A DNA stretch of 64,000 bases from Robertkochia flava (GTDB lineage Bacteria; Bacteroidota; Bacteroidia; Flavobacteriales; Flavobacteriaceae): the NCBI RefSeq assembly GCF_020166515.1, contig NZ_JAINZT010000007.1:310001-374000 (forward strand), written 5' to 3'. Under the pieces are notes generated by a model. That model had not been told where the DNA came from. It was given only the letters and a program-made list of their open reading frames with translations, and did not search any database. The position numbers and the translations under genes were made by a program. Positions 9,598 to 18,228 of this stretch are shown here, in pieces (the stretch's first letter is position 1; every line of letters begins with the position of its first letter).

Positions 9598-9622
9598 AAA
9601 AACCGGCGAAAGCCGGTTTTTA
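9598..9622 (-). terminator. Intrinsic terminator of the TonB receptor-lipoprotein operon
   Basis: AACCGGC (9601-9607) and GCCGGTT (9612-9618) form a stem with a GAAA loop. The A-run at 9596-9602 gives a T-run after the stem on the minus strand. It lies 20 bases beyond the stop of the lipoprotein gene at 9641. Confidence 0.85.
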
Positions 9623-9640
9623 AGAGTAAGCAATTTATTT

Positions 9641-10186
9641 TTAGTTGATTACAACCGTAAACGCAACCTGCACATCTGTTTCACCTCCAAGATCGTCTCT
9701 GTCTGTACCTGTTTTGGAAACAGGTTCATGAACCAGGTAAGTGGTAACAGCACCCGAGGTGGTTCCGGTCGCGCTCCAATTCGTTAGAATACCTAGCTTG
9801 TTACCCTGGGTATCTTCGAAATCCCCGCCAGCGGGAGAAATGGTAAGGGAAGAAATATCGGTTTCATAAAAAACCTGGTGCTCATCAGCCTCTTCGATCA
9901 CCTCTTCTGTGATATCAATGATATTCCCGGGATTAGAAGCATTGAAAAAGCCTATTTCCACGGCATAGGTTTTTCCGGAGTTCAGTACAATGGGTTCTGG
10001 TGCTGTAGCGCCTTCTTCCCAGATAAAGGTCTCCATGGCCTGGGTGTCGGTATCTGTGATTTCCAGTACCACCCGGTCAATAAGTTCTTCTTCATTGATC
10101 TGTTCCGGGGTGTCATCGTCTGAAGAACATGCACTCAATACGATTAAGGCAACAAGGGCAAGATTGATTTTCAGGAAACTTTTCAT
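9641..10186 (-). CDS. Surface lipoprotein paired with the TonB-dependent receptor (type 1 periplasmic-binding-fold-like annotation family)
   Basis: The 181-residue protein has a lipobox LSAC (Cys20) followed by SSDDDT, a Bacteroidota surface-export signal. The mature part is beta-rich and acidic, with a recognisable ITEEVIEEADEHQVFYE segment that I associate with Flavobacteriia lipoproteins annotated as type 1 periplasmic binding fold proteins. That name implies more than is known. It follows the TonB receptor by 21 bases and ends at a terminator, so the two are co-transcribed. By analogy with HmuY- or SusD-type partners, it probably hands a ligand to the receptor. The acidic and His residues would suit metal binding, which is inference. 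Confidence 0.82.
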   Translation of the reverse strand: MKSFLKINLALVALIVLSACSSDDDTPEQINEEELIDRVVLEITDTDTQAMETFIWEEGATAPEPIVLNSGKTYAVEIGFFNASNPGNIIDITEEVIEEADEHQVFYETDISSLTISPAGGDFEDTQGNKLGILTNWSATGTTSGAVTTYLVHEPVSKTGTDRDDLGGETDVQVAFTVVIN

Positions 10187-10207
10187 AAGGATATAAATTA
10201 AATAGAA

Positions 10208-12619
10208 TTAATAATTGATTTTGATTTGTAATTGTAGATTTCTTCCCAGGTCGTCCGCATAGAACCTTTGCCTGTTGAGGTAATCCCTGTAGGAAGTGTT
10301 TAAAATATTATTTGCAAGAAGTGCAACCTGCAGTTCATTGCCTTTTCCCAGCCCAAAAACCATGGAGGTATTCATTCCCAGCAGGTGATAGGCGGGGGGA
10401 GGGGTACTCAGGTCTACCGTACGGGTTACCGGAATTCCGTTTTCAATGATCTCAATTTCAAAATTATTATCGGGGAAATTGTTCTGTCGGAAGACGTAAT
10501 CACTTCGAATGCTGATACTCAGGTTATGGAATTCCGGATAGTTGTAACTCACCTTATTGCTCATGTTTGCAGCAGGGATGTCTATCAGGGGAGCATCTCT
10601 GTCAAGATCCTTCCCGTACACATAGGAGAATTTATGGAAACTGGACCAATTCCGGTTGTACTGGTAGGATGCATCGAGGTCTGCTCCCAGCATGTTTGCG
10701 TTTGTTTGGCGGTACTCCCAAACCGGGAAGGCTCCCCTGATGGTTTCCTCCAGTCCGGAGGGCTCCAATACGATAAATCCGTTTATATAGCTAAAGTAGG
10801 GAGCAATGGAAAATTGCAGGGCGCCTTCTGTTTTTTCTGCTGAAAAGGAGAATTTATGGGCAACCTCTGAATCCAGGTCCAGCGCTCCGGTCTCAATAGC
10901 AGCCGCAGAATGGTGCAGGCCATCACTAAAAAGTTCTGAAGGGTTCGGGGCCCTCGATGCCAAAGCATAGTTGATCAACCAGTCAAAGGAATCCCTCGTA
11001 TACCTGCCACCCAGGGTACCCGAAAAATTATGGAAATTCAGGACGGGATTTACAAGGATCTGGTTGCCGAAAACAGCTTCTTCAAATTCCGGAAATTGCG
11101 CGTCATAGCCTCTTTCCGTCCAGGTGTCCAGGTCATAATACTTCTGGGCATCCATTCTGGAGAAATCATAACGTATCCCGGCCTCCATCAGCCACTGGTC
11201 GTCAATGTGATAATTGCCGGAAAGGAATCCCCCAAGATCGTACCGGTCGTAATCCGGAATGAGCCTTCTCACTCCGGTTGCCGGATCAGGGAAATTGTTC
11301 TGATACATGGCTCTCAATCCGGTTTGCAGTTTAAAACTGGATTGGGCATCGAATTCGAAATCGGTGGTAAGGGTATGTGTATTCAGGGTGAGGTCCAGGG
11401 AAGGACGGTTGTCATTATCTTCGCCTCTTCTGATATCAAATTCAAGCCGGTTATTACTTTGATAATCGTACTGCAGGTTCCACCTTCCCAGCCCTTCGAG
11501 GCGCTTATACATGTTAATCTTGGCCAGATGATGATCTACCTTCTGTTTGGGGGCGAGGATATCATAGGTATGATCCCTGATGATGAGAGGTTCGTCACTT
11601 CGCAGGGCCCTTTCCAGGTCTTCTACATTCCCGATATGTGAGGCCCTAAGAATTCCGATCTCATTGTTGTAATAGCTGTAAAAAGCATCAAAACCGAACT
11701 CCAGGCTATTATACCCGAATCCGCCGCTAAACCCCTTCTCAAATACCCCGGTATTGCTCAAAATGTAGTCCGGGGCTTCAAAGTCACCGAGTCTTTTGAT
11801 ACTTCCCTGTAACTTCCAGTTCCATCCGGTATCGTATCCCTTAAATAGGGATGAGGCCAGGGTTCCTCCACGGCCATTGGTAGCTCCGGTAAGGATGGTA
11901 CTTCCGTAAAGCGTATCGCGGGGAAAGATGCGTTCCGGGGAGGCTACGATTACCCCGCCAATGGCGTCTCCTCCGTATTTCAGAGCAGAAGCACCCTTAA
12001 TGACGCTAAGGCTGGAGGTACTGTTTAGATCCAGGTTAGGGGCATGTTCGCTCCCCCATTCCTGATCCTGCAGGCGTACCCCGTTATTCATGATCAACAC
12101 CCGGCTGCTATGCAATCCCTGGATTACAGGCTTCACAATAGCACTTCCGGTATTCAGGGATGACACACCACTTATTTCCTTCAGGGCATCCCCCAAACTT
12201 TGTCCGCTGTACTGTTCTATGGTTTGTTTACCGAGAAGCTGTTCCTGACCGGTTTGGGTTTTGCGGGCTATCCGGGACTCGGTTACCACGACCTCTCCCA
12301 ATTCTTCCAGGTGGTGCTCCAACCGGATTTTTTTGTAAGTATCTCCCTCGATGGAGACCTCCAGGGTGGTGTCATCGCATTCCGGATGTGTAACCCTGAC
12401 CAGGTAGGAGCCATTACACAGTCCTTTTATGGCGAACTTTCCATTGAAGTCTGTTGTCGCCTTTTCATCGGTGCCGTCCAGGGTAATGATGGCACCGAAC
12501 AAGGGCGTGCCTTCATGGAAGTCGACCACTTCGCCCAAAAATATATTATTACAATCCTGAGCGTAAAGCCCCAGACTGATATGTATTAATGAAAATAGTA
12601 CAACAAGATGTTGTTTCAT
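10208..12619 (-). CDS. TonB-dependent outer-membrane receptor with carboxypeptidase-like N-terminal domain
   Basis: The 803-residue protein has a signal peptide ending LGLYAQ, a CarboxypepD-regulatory-like domain at about residues 25-110 (GEVVDFHEGTPLFGAIITL), a plug domain (LGDALKEISGVSSLNTG, VLIMNNGVRLQDQEWG, KYGGDAIGGVIV) and a 22-strand-type barrel ending in an aromatic-rich strand (LQLQIKINY). It is shorter than SusC proteins and has no SusD partner. The neighbours are a Cys/His-rich small protein upstream and a surface lipoprotein downstream. This points to uptake of a metal or metal chelate rather than a glycan (inference); the plug resembles zinc and copper receptors. Confidence 0.9.
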   Translation of the reverse strand: MKQHLVVLFSLIHISLGLYAQDCNNIFLGEVVDFHEGTPLFGAIITLDGTDEKATTDFNGKFAIKGLCNGSYLVRVTHPECDDTTLEVSIEGDTYKKIRLEHHLEELGEVVVTESRIARKTQTGQEQLLGKQTIEQYSGQSLGDALKEISGVSSLNTGSAIVKPVIQGLHSSRVLIMNNGVRLQDQEWGSEHAPNLDLNSTSSLSVIKGASALKYGGDAIGGVIVASPERIFPRDTLYGSTILTGATNGRGGTLASSLFKGYDTGWNWKLQGSIKRLGDFEAPDYILSNTGVFEKGFSGGFGYNSLEFGFDAFYSYYNNEIGILRASHIGNVEDLERALRSDEPLIIRDHTYDILAPKQKVDHHLAKINMYKRLEGLGRWNLQYDYQSNNRLEFDIRRGEDNDNRPSLDLTLNTHTLTTDFEFDAQSSFKLQTGLRAMYQNNFPDPATGVRRLIPDYDRYDLGGFLSGNYHIDDQWLMEAGIRYDFSRMDAQKYYDLDTWTERGYDAQFPEFEEAVFGNQILVNPVLNFHNFSGTLGGRYTRDSFDWLINYALASRAPNPSELFSDGLHHSAAAIETGALDLDSEVAHKFSFSAEKTEGALQFSIAPYFSYINGFIVLEPSGLEETIRGAFPVWEYRQTNANMLGADLDASYQYNRNWSSFHKFSYVYGKDLDRDAPLIDIPAANMSNKVSYNYPEFHNLSISIRSDYVFRQNNFPDNNFEIEIIENGIPVTRTVDLSTPPPAYHLLGMNTSMVFGLGKGNELQVALLANNILNTSYRDYLNRQRFYADDLGRNLQLQIKINY

Positions 12620-12704
12620 AATTCCGCTACTCTGTAAAAATTAAGTGATATAAGAGGATACCGGTGAAACCAGTAAGGTATACCTGTATAAATAAAACAA
12701 ATAT

Positions 12705-13004
12705 TTATACCAGAGGCGGAGGCCTGGAAAACAGGGAGAAGAGGAGGGCTGTGGCGTGAAATTGTTCCCCCGGGAAAAACGCCTGTACATTAGTTTCGAT
12801 AGGCTCTGTCAGGTGGTACTCCGACCCAATTGGATCTGAGATCATGGCAGGCGCCTGACTCAGGATGATCGCACTTTCACAGAATGCACAGCATTCAATA
12901 CATTCATCTTCATGAGAAAGGGAATGATAGGCAGCAAATTTGGCTGAGATGAGAAATGTCACCAACAATACAGTGATAATGGTATGTGCCTTTTTTGCAT
13001 ACAT
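12705..13004 (-). CDS. Small exported or membrane-anchored Cys/His-rich protein upstream of the TonB receptor
   Basis: The 99-residue protein has one N-terminal hydrophobic segment (IITVLLVTFLISAKFAAY), then a short cluster HSLSHEDECIECCAFC with four Cys and two His in sixteen residues. This is suitable for binding a soft metal. The remaining 60 residues are low in recognisable motifs, and no known domain is identified. The gene lies 85 bases upstream of the TonB receptor on the same strand and is probably the first gene of that operon. The reading frame and operon position make it credible; the metal role is inference. Confidence 0.72.
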   Translation of the reverse strand: MYAKKAHTIITVLLVTFLISAKFAAYHSLSHEDECIECCAFCESAIILSQAPAMISDPIGSEYHLTEPIETNVQAFFPGEQFHATALLFSLFSRPPPLV

Positions 13005-13134
13005 AAGTACAAACCTAATAAGAAAATAAGGAGTTCCATGTTAAAGAAATTAAAATAAAGTCATGCCAGGGGCTTTAAACCGGCAGGAATAGCAGTTTTC
13101 AGGGACGTTTTACATCACAATTCTTTGCGGGAGG

Positions 13135-13146
13135 TGACCTATATCA
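13135..13146. promoter_or_regulatory. CRP/FNR-like half-site pair upstream of hsp20
   Basis: TGA-N6-TCA (GTGACCTATATCAT) has the dyad and spacing of CRP/FNR family operators. It lies 63 bases before the Hsp20 start. A regulator with a CRP-type HTH is encoded 2.3 kb downstream in the same cluster. A short dyad of this kind occurs by chance, so support is contextual. Confidence 0.35.
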
Positions 13147-13208
13147 TTTTTTTTAAGGGTATTGGAGTTTAAATTCGGGATTGTAAGTTCAACATTAAAT
13201 CACAGGTT

Positions 13209-13649
13209 ATGTCACTCATCAAATTTAACAGAAGACGTCCATGGTTCTCTCAGGAACTGGAAGACCTCTTCAATTCAGAAAACCTGTTGAGGGAAGATTT
13301 CCTGAACAGGAGTGTCCTCAGGCAACCTGCAATGAATGTCAGGGAGGATGAGGAGAAATATGAGCTTGAACTGGCGGTTCCGGGACTGACCAGGGAGGAT
13401 TTTCAGGTTACCGTGGAAGACGGGTACCTTACCATAGCTGTAGAGAAGGAAACCACTGCAGAAAGTACCGAAGATTACTACACCCGTAAAGAATTCAATT
13501 TCGAGCGTTTTCACAGGTCCGTATTGCTGCCTGATGATGCCCGTGAGGATGAGATCAGCGCAAATTATGAAGACGGACTGCTGCGCATCGGAATTTTTAA
13601 AAAAGATCCGGAAACAGTTAGCAGGGTAAAAAAGGTGGAAGTGGATTAA
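13209..13649 (+). CDS. Small heat-shock protein, Hsp20/alpha-crystallin family
   Basis: This 146-residue ATP-independent holdase chaperone has an alpha-crystallin domain from about residue 38 (MNVREDEEKYELELAVPGL) to about 140. It includes the typical LTIAVEKE strand and the C-terminal A-x-Y-x-x-G-L signature (ANYEDGLLRIGI). A VEV triplet at the end could serve as the I/V-x-I/V oligomerisation motif. It is the first gene of a plus-strand cluster with a coiled-coil protein and a two-component system, suggesting it is an output or partner of that stress circuit. Confidence 0.95.
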   Translation: MSLIKFNRRRPWFSQELEDLFNSENLLREDFLNRSVLRQPAMNVREDEEKYELELAVPGLTREDFQVTVEDGYLTIAVEKETTAESTEDYYTRKEFNFERFHRSVLLPDDAREDEISANYEDGLLRIGIFKKDPETVSRVKKVEVD

Positions 13650-13672
13650 GGTTCACCTCCCTAAAACAAAGA

Positions 13673-14113
13673 ATGATGAATACGAGCAATAACAGAAAAG
13701 AGATCGACCTGAAGAAGGCAGAGGTCCTGCATCGGGATGCAGGCGACTGGTTATCGGAAATGGAGTTCATGAATAATGAAATGGAATTTTTTGGAGAAAT
13801 GCTTCGGAACTATTTTATGGCACTGGCCGAAAAGAACTTTGAACAGGAAAAAGTACTGATTAAAAACAGGCGAACCATCTCCAATGAGATCGAACTGATG
13901 AAACAAAGGGTCAAACTGCACCACGATCGCCTGATAAGACTTATTGATGAGTCCCATCGGGAGCGATCAGAAAGGGAGCTGGAGGCAGAGCACTATGAAG
14001 TGGCCTTGAATTTCAAAAAACTGAGGAAAGAATTTATTTCCTATAAAAAAGATCTTTATGACACCATTACCGTGGTAATGAAAGGGCAAAAACAAAAGAG
14101 CTTAACCAGCTAA
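13673..14113 (+). CDS. Predicted coiled-coil cytoplasmic protein of unknown function
   Basis: The 146-residue protein is almost wholly charged and helical, with long heptad-like stretches (from about 20 to 130) and no signal peptide or membrane segment. No family is recognised. It starts 23 bases after hsp20 and precedes the PAS kinase, so it is probably co-expressed in the stress cluster. The start is ATG at 13673, with a second ATG at the next codon. It might be a chaperone or kinase accessory factor (inference from position only). Confidence 0.75.
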   Translation: MMNTSNNRKEIDLKKAEVLHRDAGDWLSEMEFMNNEMEFFGEMLRNYFMALAEKNFEQEKVLIKNRRTISNEIELMKQRVKLHHDRLIRLIDESHRERSERELEAEHYEVALNFKKLRKEFISYKKDLYDTITVVMKGQKQKSLTS

Positions 14114-14146
14114 TGCCTTTATGTTGATAACAGGATTTTTGGATGC

Positions 14147-14226
14147 GGAACCAAACAGATGACCATAGCAATGCTATTAGATTCAGGATTTCAGCTTTAA
14201 GGGAGAAATGAAATCTGTTTGGTTCC
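14147..14226. repeat. Long-armed inverted repeat between the coiled-coil gene and the histidine kinase gene
   Basis: GGAACCAAACAGAT at 14147-14160 is repeated perfectly in inverted orientation at 14213-14226, separated by 52 bases. The spacer holds a smaller near-palindrome, ATAGCAATGCTAT. The transcript could fold into a cloverleaf or long stem just before the kinase gene. A 28-codon ORF (14208-14294, beginning MKSVWFLSCF) starts inside the right arm and ends 3 bases before the kinase ATG; whether it is translated is unclear. Confidence 0.6.
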
Positions 14227-14297
14227 TTTCCTGTTTTGCTGTGTGTTTTAATACGTGCAGATGCACAGGGTATCGTGGAAAAAAGGTAAATTAGAGT

Positions 14298-15533
14298 ATG
14301 TCGGGTTTTACTGCTTACCAGGAGGTTTTTGAAGTCCTCACCAATTCGATCTCAGAGGGGGTCCTGGTGGTTGGAGCAGACCAGCACGTACTTGCAGTGA
14401 ATGAGCCTTTACTGGAAATTTTCGGCTATGACCGGAAAGATCTGGAAGGGCAGAATTTTGAAGTGCTGATTCCGGGTTTTAAAAGAGACCGGCACCGGGA
14501 ATATTTCAAGGGTTTTTTAAGGGAGCATTCCAAAAGGCGGATGGCCAGTGGCAGGGTTCTTTACGGCAGGCATAAGAATGGCAGTGAGATCCCTCTTGAG
14601 GTGGGGCTTACCCCTATTGTAACCGACGATTCCTTCTTTGTGGTGGCCTTGATTCTCGATGTAACCGATAAATACCAGCGGGAGAAGTCGATAGAAAGAC
14701 TGAACAGAGAGTTGGAAGATAAGGTCAGGCAACGCACAGAACAGCTCAATCAAACCGTGGAGCATCTTACCCGCGAGTGCGATAAAAGGGAAATGGCCGA
14801 GAATAAAGTTCGGGAAGCCCTCAGAAGGGAGAAAGAGCTCAACGCCATAAAAACCAGTTTTATGCAGATGGTTTCTCACGAATTTAAGACCCCTTTAAGC
14901 GGTATCCTGACCTCGGCTATGCTTATTGAAAAGTACAGGGAAACAGATCAGCAGGAAAAGCGCCTGAAGCACCTGGAAAGCATAAAGCGCAAAGTCCAGC
15001 ATCTGGATGCGCTGCTCAATGATTTTCTTGCCGTTGAACGGCTGGGTGCCGGACGGGAAAGTTACAGGTTCTCCCAATTCTGGTTAGGCGATCTGCTGAG
15101 GGAGGTGGTTAACGAGAGCGAACAGGTGTTAGGTTCCCGACAAACCTTGCTTACCGATATTCCGGTGGGTGCCATTCAGATGTACCAGGATAAGGTGGTG
15201 TTGAACCTGATCCTTTCCAATGTACTTAATAATGCCATTAAATATTCCGATGAGGACGGAGAGATCCGGCTGCTGGCCGAAAGGATCACCGACCAGGGAC
15301 TTATCAAAATAAGGGTGCAGGACAAGGGGGTAGGTATCCCCAGAGACGAACAGCAATACATCTTTTCCAGATACTTCAGGGCATCCAATGCCAAGAATAT
15401 AAAAGGCACGGGCATAGGACTTAATATGGCTAAGAAGCACCTGCAGAACCTGGGAGGACATATCTTTTTTACCAGTGAGGAAGGGGAGGGATCAGAATTT
15501 ACCATTATGATCCCAGAAATATTACAGCAATGA
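14298..15533 (+). CDS. Cytoplasmic PAS-domain sensor histidine kinase
   Basis: The 411-residue protein has no membrane segment, so the signal is intracellular. A PAS domain spans about residues 8-125 (ILDVTDKYQREKSI closes it), then a coiled coil (RELEDKVRQRTEQLNQ), then the HisKA dimerisation helix with phospho-acceptor His194 in MVSHEFKTPLSG. A HATPase domain follows with the N box (NVLNNAIKYS), G1 box (VQDKGVGIP), F box and G2 box (KGTGIGLNM). It overlaps the response regulator gene by four bases (ATGA), so they form a coupled two-component system next to Hsp20. The PAS ligand or cofactor is not evident. Confidence 0.95.
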   Translation: MSGFTAYQEVFEVLTNSISEGVLVVGADQHVLAVNEPLLEIFGYDRKDLEGQNFEVLIPGFKRDRHREYFKGFLREHSKRRMASGRVLYGRHKNGSEIPLEVGLTPIVTDDSFFVVALILDVTDKYQREKSIERLNRELEDKVRQRTEQLNQTVEHLTRECDKREMAENKVREALRREKELNAIKTSFMQMVSHEFKTPLSGILTSAMLIEKYRETDQQEKRLKHLESIKRKVQHLDALLNDFLAVERLGAGRESYRFSQFWLGDLLREVVNESEQVLGSRQTLLTDIPVGAIQMYQDKVVLNLILSNVLNNAIKYSDEDGEIRLLAERITDQGLIKIRVQDKGVGIPRDEQQYIFSRYFRASNAKNIKGTGIGLNMAKKHLQNLGGHIFFTSEEGEGSEFTIMIPEILQQ

Positions 15534-16576
15534 GAAAGGTCTTGTTAATAGAAGATGACGATCAGTTAAGAGAGAATATTGCCGAATTACTCGATCTCTA
15601 TAATTATGAGGTATATACTACGGCAGAGGGAGCCAGGGGAGTGGAACTTGCCCGGGAAGTACATCCGGATGTAATTGTTTGTGATATCATGATGCCGGGA
15701 ATGGACGGCTACCAGGTTCTGGAAAAGCTTTCCCATAATGAGGAAACCATGCGCATCCCCTTTATTTATATGTCGGCCAAATCGGATAGGGCCGATGTGA
15801 GAAAGGGTATGGACCTGGGGGCAGACGATTATATTCCGAAGCCCTTTGAAGAACAGGAGTTGATTAGCGCTATTGAAAACCGCATTGCCAGGGTGGAACT
15901 GCTTAGGAAAAAGCAGCAGGAACAAGGAGATTTTGCGGAGGTTCCTTCCCTGCAAAACCTCGATAACCTCAAGGCCTGGTTCGCTCAATATGGAGAGATC
16001 CTTGAATTTCGCGCAAAAGACCATATTTATGAAGAAGGGAATCATTCCAATTATGTATATCTCATAAAGGAAGGAATGGTAAAGACCATCACCATGGATG
16101 AGTCAGGACATGAGCTGATCAATAAGGTTTTCAGGCCCGGGGATCTGTTTGGTTATACCGCGCTTATGGAAACCACGCCGTACAGGGAAACTTCCATTGC
16201 CATACAAGCGGCTCAGCTCTTCGCGGTAAATAAGGAAGTTATGTCCGGTATCCTTTTAAAGAATCACCATCTCACCATGGATATCATCGATCTCTTATCT
16301 TCAGATATCCTCTCTTTTAAGGAGCGGTTATTACAGATGGCTTATGGAACCGTACGTAAAAAGGCTGCATCCTCCATTTTACAATTCTTAAAACAATTGG
16401 AACCCAAACCCCAGGAAGGGATCTATATCTCGCGTTCGGACCTGGCCAGTGTGGCCGGTATTGCTCCCGAAAGTTTTATCCGGGCATTGACCGAATTTAA
16501 GAACGAGGGATTGATTTCATCAAAAGGAAGAAACATAAGGGTGCTCGATGTGGAAGGCCTGAAAAACGTCCTTTAG
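15530..16576 (+). CDS. Response regulator with CRP-like output: REC + cNMP-binding + Crp-type HTH
   Basis: The 348-residue protein has three parts. A receiver domain (1-120) carries the acidic triad D9-D11, phospho-acceptor D52 (VCDIMMPGMDG) and K104 (IPKPF). A cyclic-nucleotide-binding-like beta roll (about 135-255) includes FRPGDLFGYTAL. A winged helix of Crp type (about 270-340) includes ISRSDLASVAGIAPESFIRAL. This welds phosphorelay control to a CRP/FNR-type DNA reader. It is encoded immediately after its presumed kinase. Predicted targets carry TGA-N6-TCA-like sites such as the one before hsp20. The cNMP pocket may be vestigial. Confidence 0.94.
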   Translation: MRKVLLIEDDDQLRENIAELLDLYNYEVYTTAEGARGVELAREVHPDVIVCDIMMPGMDGYQVLEKLSHNEETMRIPFIYMSAKSDRADVRKGMDLGADDYIPKPFEEQELISAIENRIARVELLRKKQQEQGDFAEVPSLQNLDNLKAWFAQYGEILEFRAKDHIYEEGNHSNYVYLIKEGMVKTITMDESGHELINKVFRPGDLFGYTALMETTPYRETSIAIQAAQLFAVNKEVMSGILLKNHHLTMDIIDLLSSDILSFKERLLQMAYGTVRKKAASSILQFLKQLEPKPQEGIYISRSDLASVAGIAPESFIRALTEFKNEGLISSKGRNIRVLDVEGLKNVL

Positions 16577-16669
16577 GCTTCGATAAACGATAATATGTTA
16601 CTGAAGGTGAGAAATATCCTGTGATTTTTTTAATTGTCGTAACTTTAATTTTCGTCAAACGTATACCAC

Positions 16670-17452
16670 ATGGTAAACCTTGGAGACATTAGAGACCGTG
16701 TGTTTTCCTTTTTTGAAGAAGTGGGAGCCCTTTCACGGTTTACAAGCCGTTTTTTCCGCGAAGCCTTTCGCCCTCCTTTTGAATGGGCAGAATTCCTGAA
16801 CCAGTGTTATTATGTTGGAAACAGGTCTTTAACCCTGGTGGGGATCACCGGATTTATTATCGGCCTGGTGTTTACAATGCAGTCGAGGCCTACCCTTTTA
16901 GAATTCGGTGCGGTATCCTGGATGCCTTCCATGGTTGGACTTACCATTGTGCGGGAAGTTGGTCCGGTGGTCACGGCATTGATTTGTGCAGGACGTATCG
17001 GGTCGGGTATCGGGGCAGAACTGGGATCCATGCGGGTAACTGAACAGATCGATGCCATGGAGGTCTCCGGTACCAATCCATTTAAATACCTGGTGGTTAC
17101 CCGTGTGCTGGCTTGTATTTTTATGCTTCCGCTACTGGTTTTAATAGGTGATGCTCTTGCCCTCTATGGTTCTTACCTGGTGGAACACGTTAAAGGAGAT
17201 GTGTCTTTTCAATTGTATTTTAACCAGGTTTTTGACGCCCTTACCTTCGGGGACCTGTTGCCCTCAACGATCAAGTCGTTCTTTTTCGGACTTGCCATTG
17301 GGGTGGTGGGTTGTTATAAGGGCTATTATTGTTCTCATGGAACGGTAGGCGTCGGGGTAGCGGCCAATACGGCTGTTGTAGTGGCTTCGTTACTGTTATT
17401 TATCCTGGATTTTATGGCCGTTGTGGTCACCGATATATTTTACGACCTATGA
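16670..17452 (+). CDS. MlaE-family ABC transporter permease
   Basis: The 260-residue inner-membrane protein has five to six hydrophobic segments and matches the MlaE permease family (PF02405). Visible family stretches are GLVFTMQSRPTL, REVGPVVTALICAGRIGSGIGAELG, MRVTEQIDAMEVSG and the C-terminal GCYKGYYCSHGTVGVG. It is the membrane subunit of a lipid transporter that maintains outer-membrane asymmetry or traffics phospholipid. Its stop overlaps the ATPase start (ATGA). Confidence 0.93.
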   Translation: MVNLGDIRDRVFSFFEEVGALSRFTSRFFREAFRPPFEWAEFLNQCYYVGNRSLTLVGITGFIIGLVFTMQSRPTLLEFGAVSWMPSMVGLTIVREVGPVVTALICAGRIGSGIGAELGSMRVTEQIDAMEVSGTNPFKYLVVTRVLACIFMLPLLVLIGDALALYGSYLVEHVKGDVSFQLYFNQVFDALTFGDLLPSTIKSFFFGLAIGVVGCYKGYYCSHGTVGVGVAANTAVVVASLLLFILDFMAVVVTDIFYDL

Positions 17453-18228
17453 AAGCAGCACAAACATCACGTAAAACGTCATCGTCAGGGCCTGACGGCA
17501 GATCACGCGTGCTGGAGATTCGCGACCTGAAGAAGCAGTTTGGCGAAAATAAAGTGCTTAACGGATTTAATATGGACCTTTTCCAGGGAGAAAACCTGGT
17601 GGTCATGGGGCGTTCCGGTTCGGGAAAATCGGTGATGATTAAATGTGTTGTGGGCCTGATGCAGCCCGATAGTGGAAGTATCAAGATTCTTGGAAAGGAA
17701 TTAACCCATTTGGACCGGCCTGAGCTGGATACCCTGAGAACCGAGATCGGATTTCTGTTTCAGGGCAGTGCCCTCTACGATTCCATGACGGTACGGGAGA
17801 ATCTGGAGTTTCCCCTGCGCCGGCATGCCGATAAGGTGGGCAATCGCGATACGGAGTCGCTTATTATCGAAGCCCTGGAGAGTGTAAAGCTGGCACATAC
17901 CCTGGACCTGATGCCAGCGGAATTGTCCGGTGGTATGCAGCGCCGGGTGGCCCTGGCACGGGCGTTGATCCTGAAACCGAAGATCATACTTTACGATGAG
18001 CCTACCAGCGGTCTGGACCCGATAACGGCAAAGGAGATTATAAAACTCATGCAGGATATCCAGGATGAATACCAGACCTCGTCGCTGATCATAACCCATG
18101 ATGTGGATTGTGCACGGGTGATCTCCAACAGGATGATATTATTGGTGGACGGAGTTAATTACGCAGAAGGAACCTTCGCCGAATTATCAACTTCTCAGGA
18201 CCAGAAGGTGAGGGCGTTTTTTAAATAA
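17449..18228 (+). CDS. MlaF-type ABC transporter ATP-binding protein
   Basis: A longer frame is open upstream, but the ATG at 17449 is chosen because it overlaps the permease stop by four bases and the preceding codons are merely the permease gene out of frame. The 259-residue product has Walker A GRSGSGKS (residues 54-61), Q-loop FLFQGSALYDSM, signature LSGGMQRR, Walker B IILYDEPTSGLD and H-loop ITHDVD. The FQGSALYDSMTV sequence is typical of the MlaF/TrgD lipid-transport subgroup. It powers the MlaE/MlaD complex. Confidence 0.94.
   Translation: MKAAQTSRKTSSSGPDGRSRVLEIRDLKKQFGENKVLNGFNMDLFQGENLVVMGRSGSGKSVMIKCVVGLMQPDSGSIKILGKELTHLDRPELDTLRTEIGFLFQGSALYDSMTVRENLEFPLRRHADKVGNRDTESLIIEALESVKLAHTLDLMPAELSGGMQRRVALARALILKPKIILYDEPTSGLDPITAKEIIKLMQDIQDEYQTSSLIITHDVDCARVISNRMILLVDGVNYAEGTFAELSTSQDQKVRAFFK

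Noticed and set aside
16598-16626. Second CRP-like site before the MlaE gene (GGTGA-N6-TCC)
   Set aside because: The right half-site does not match TCA, so support is insufficient.
17329-17448. N-terminal extension of the MlaF gene
   Set aside because: These codons are the permease gene in another frame; ATG 17449 has the classic ATGA overlap.
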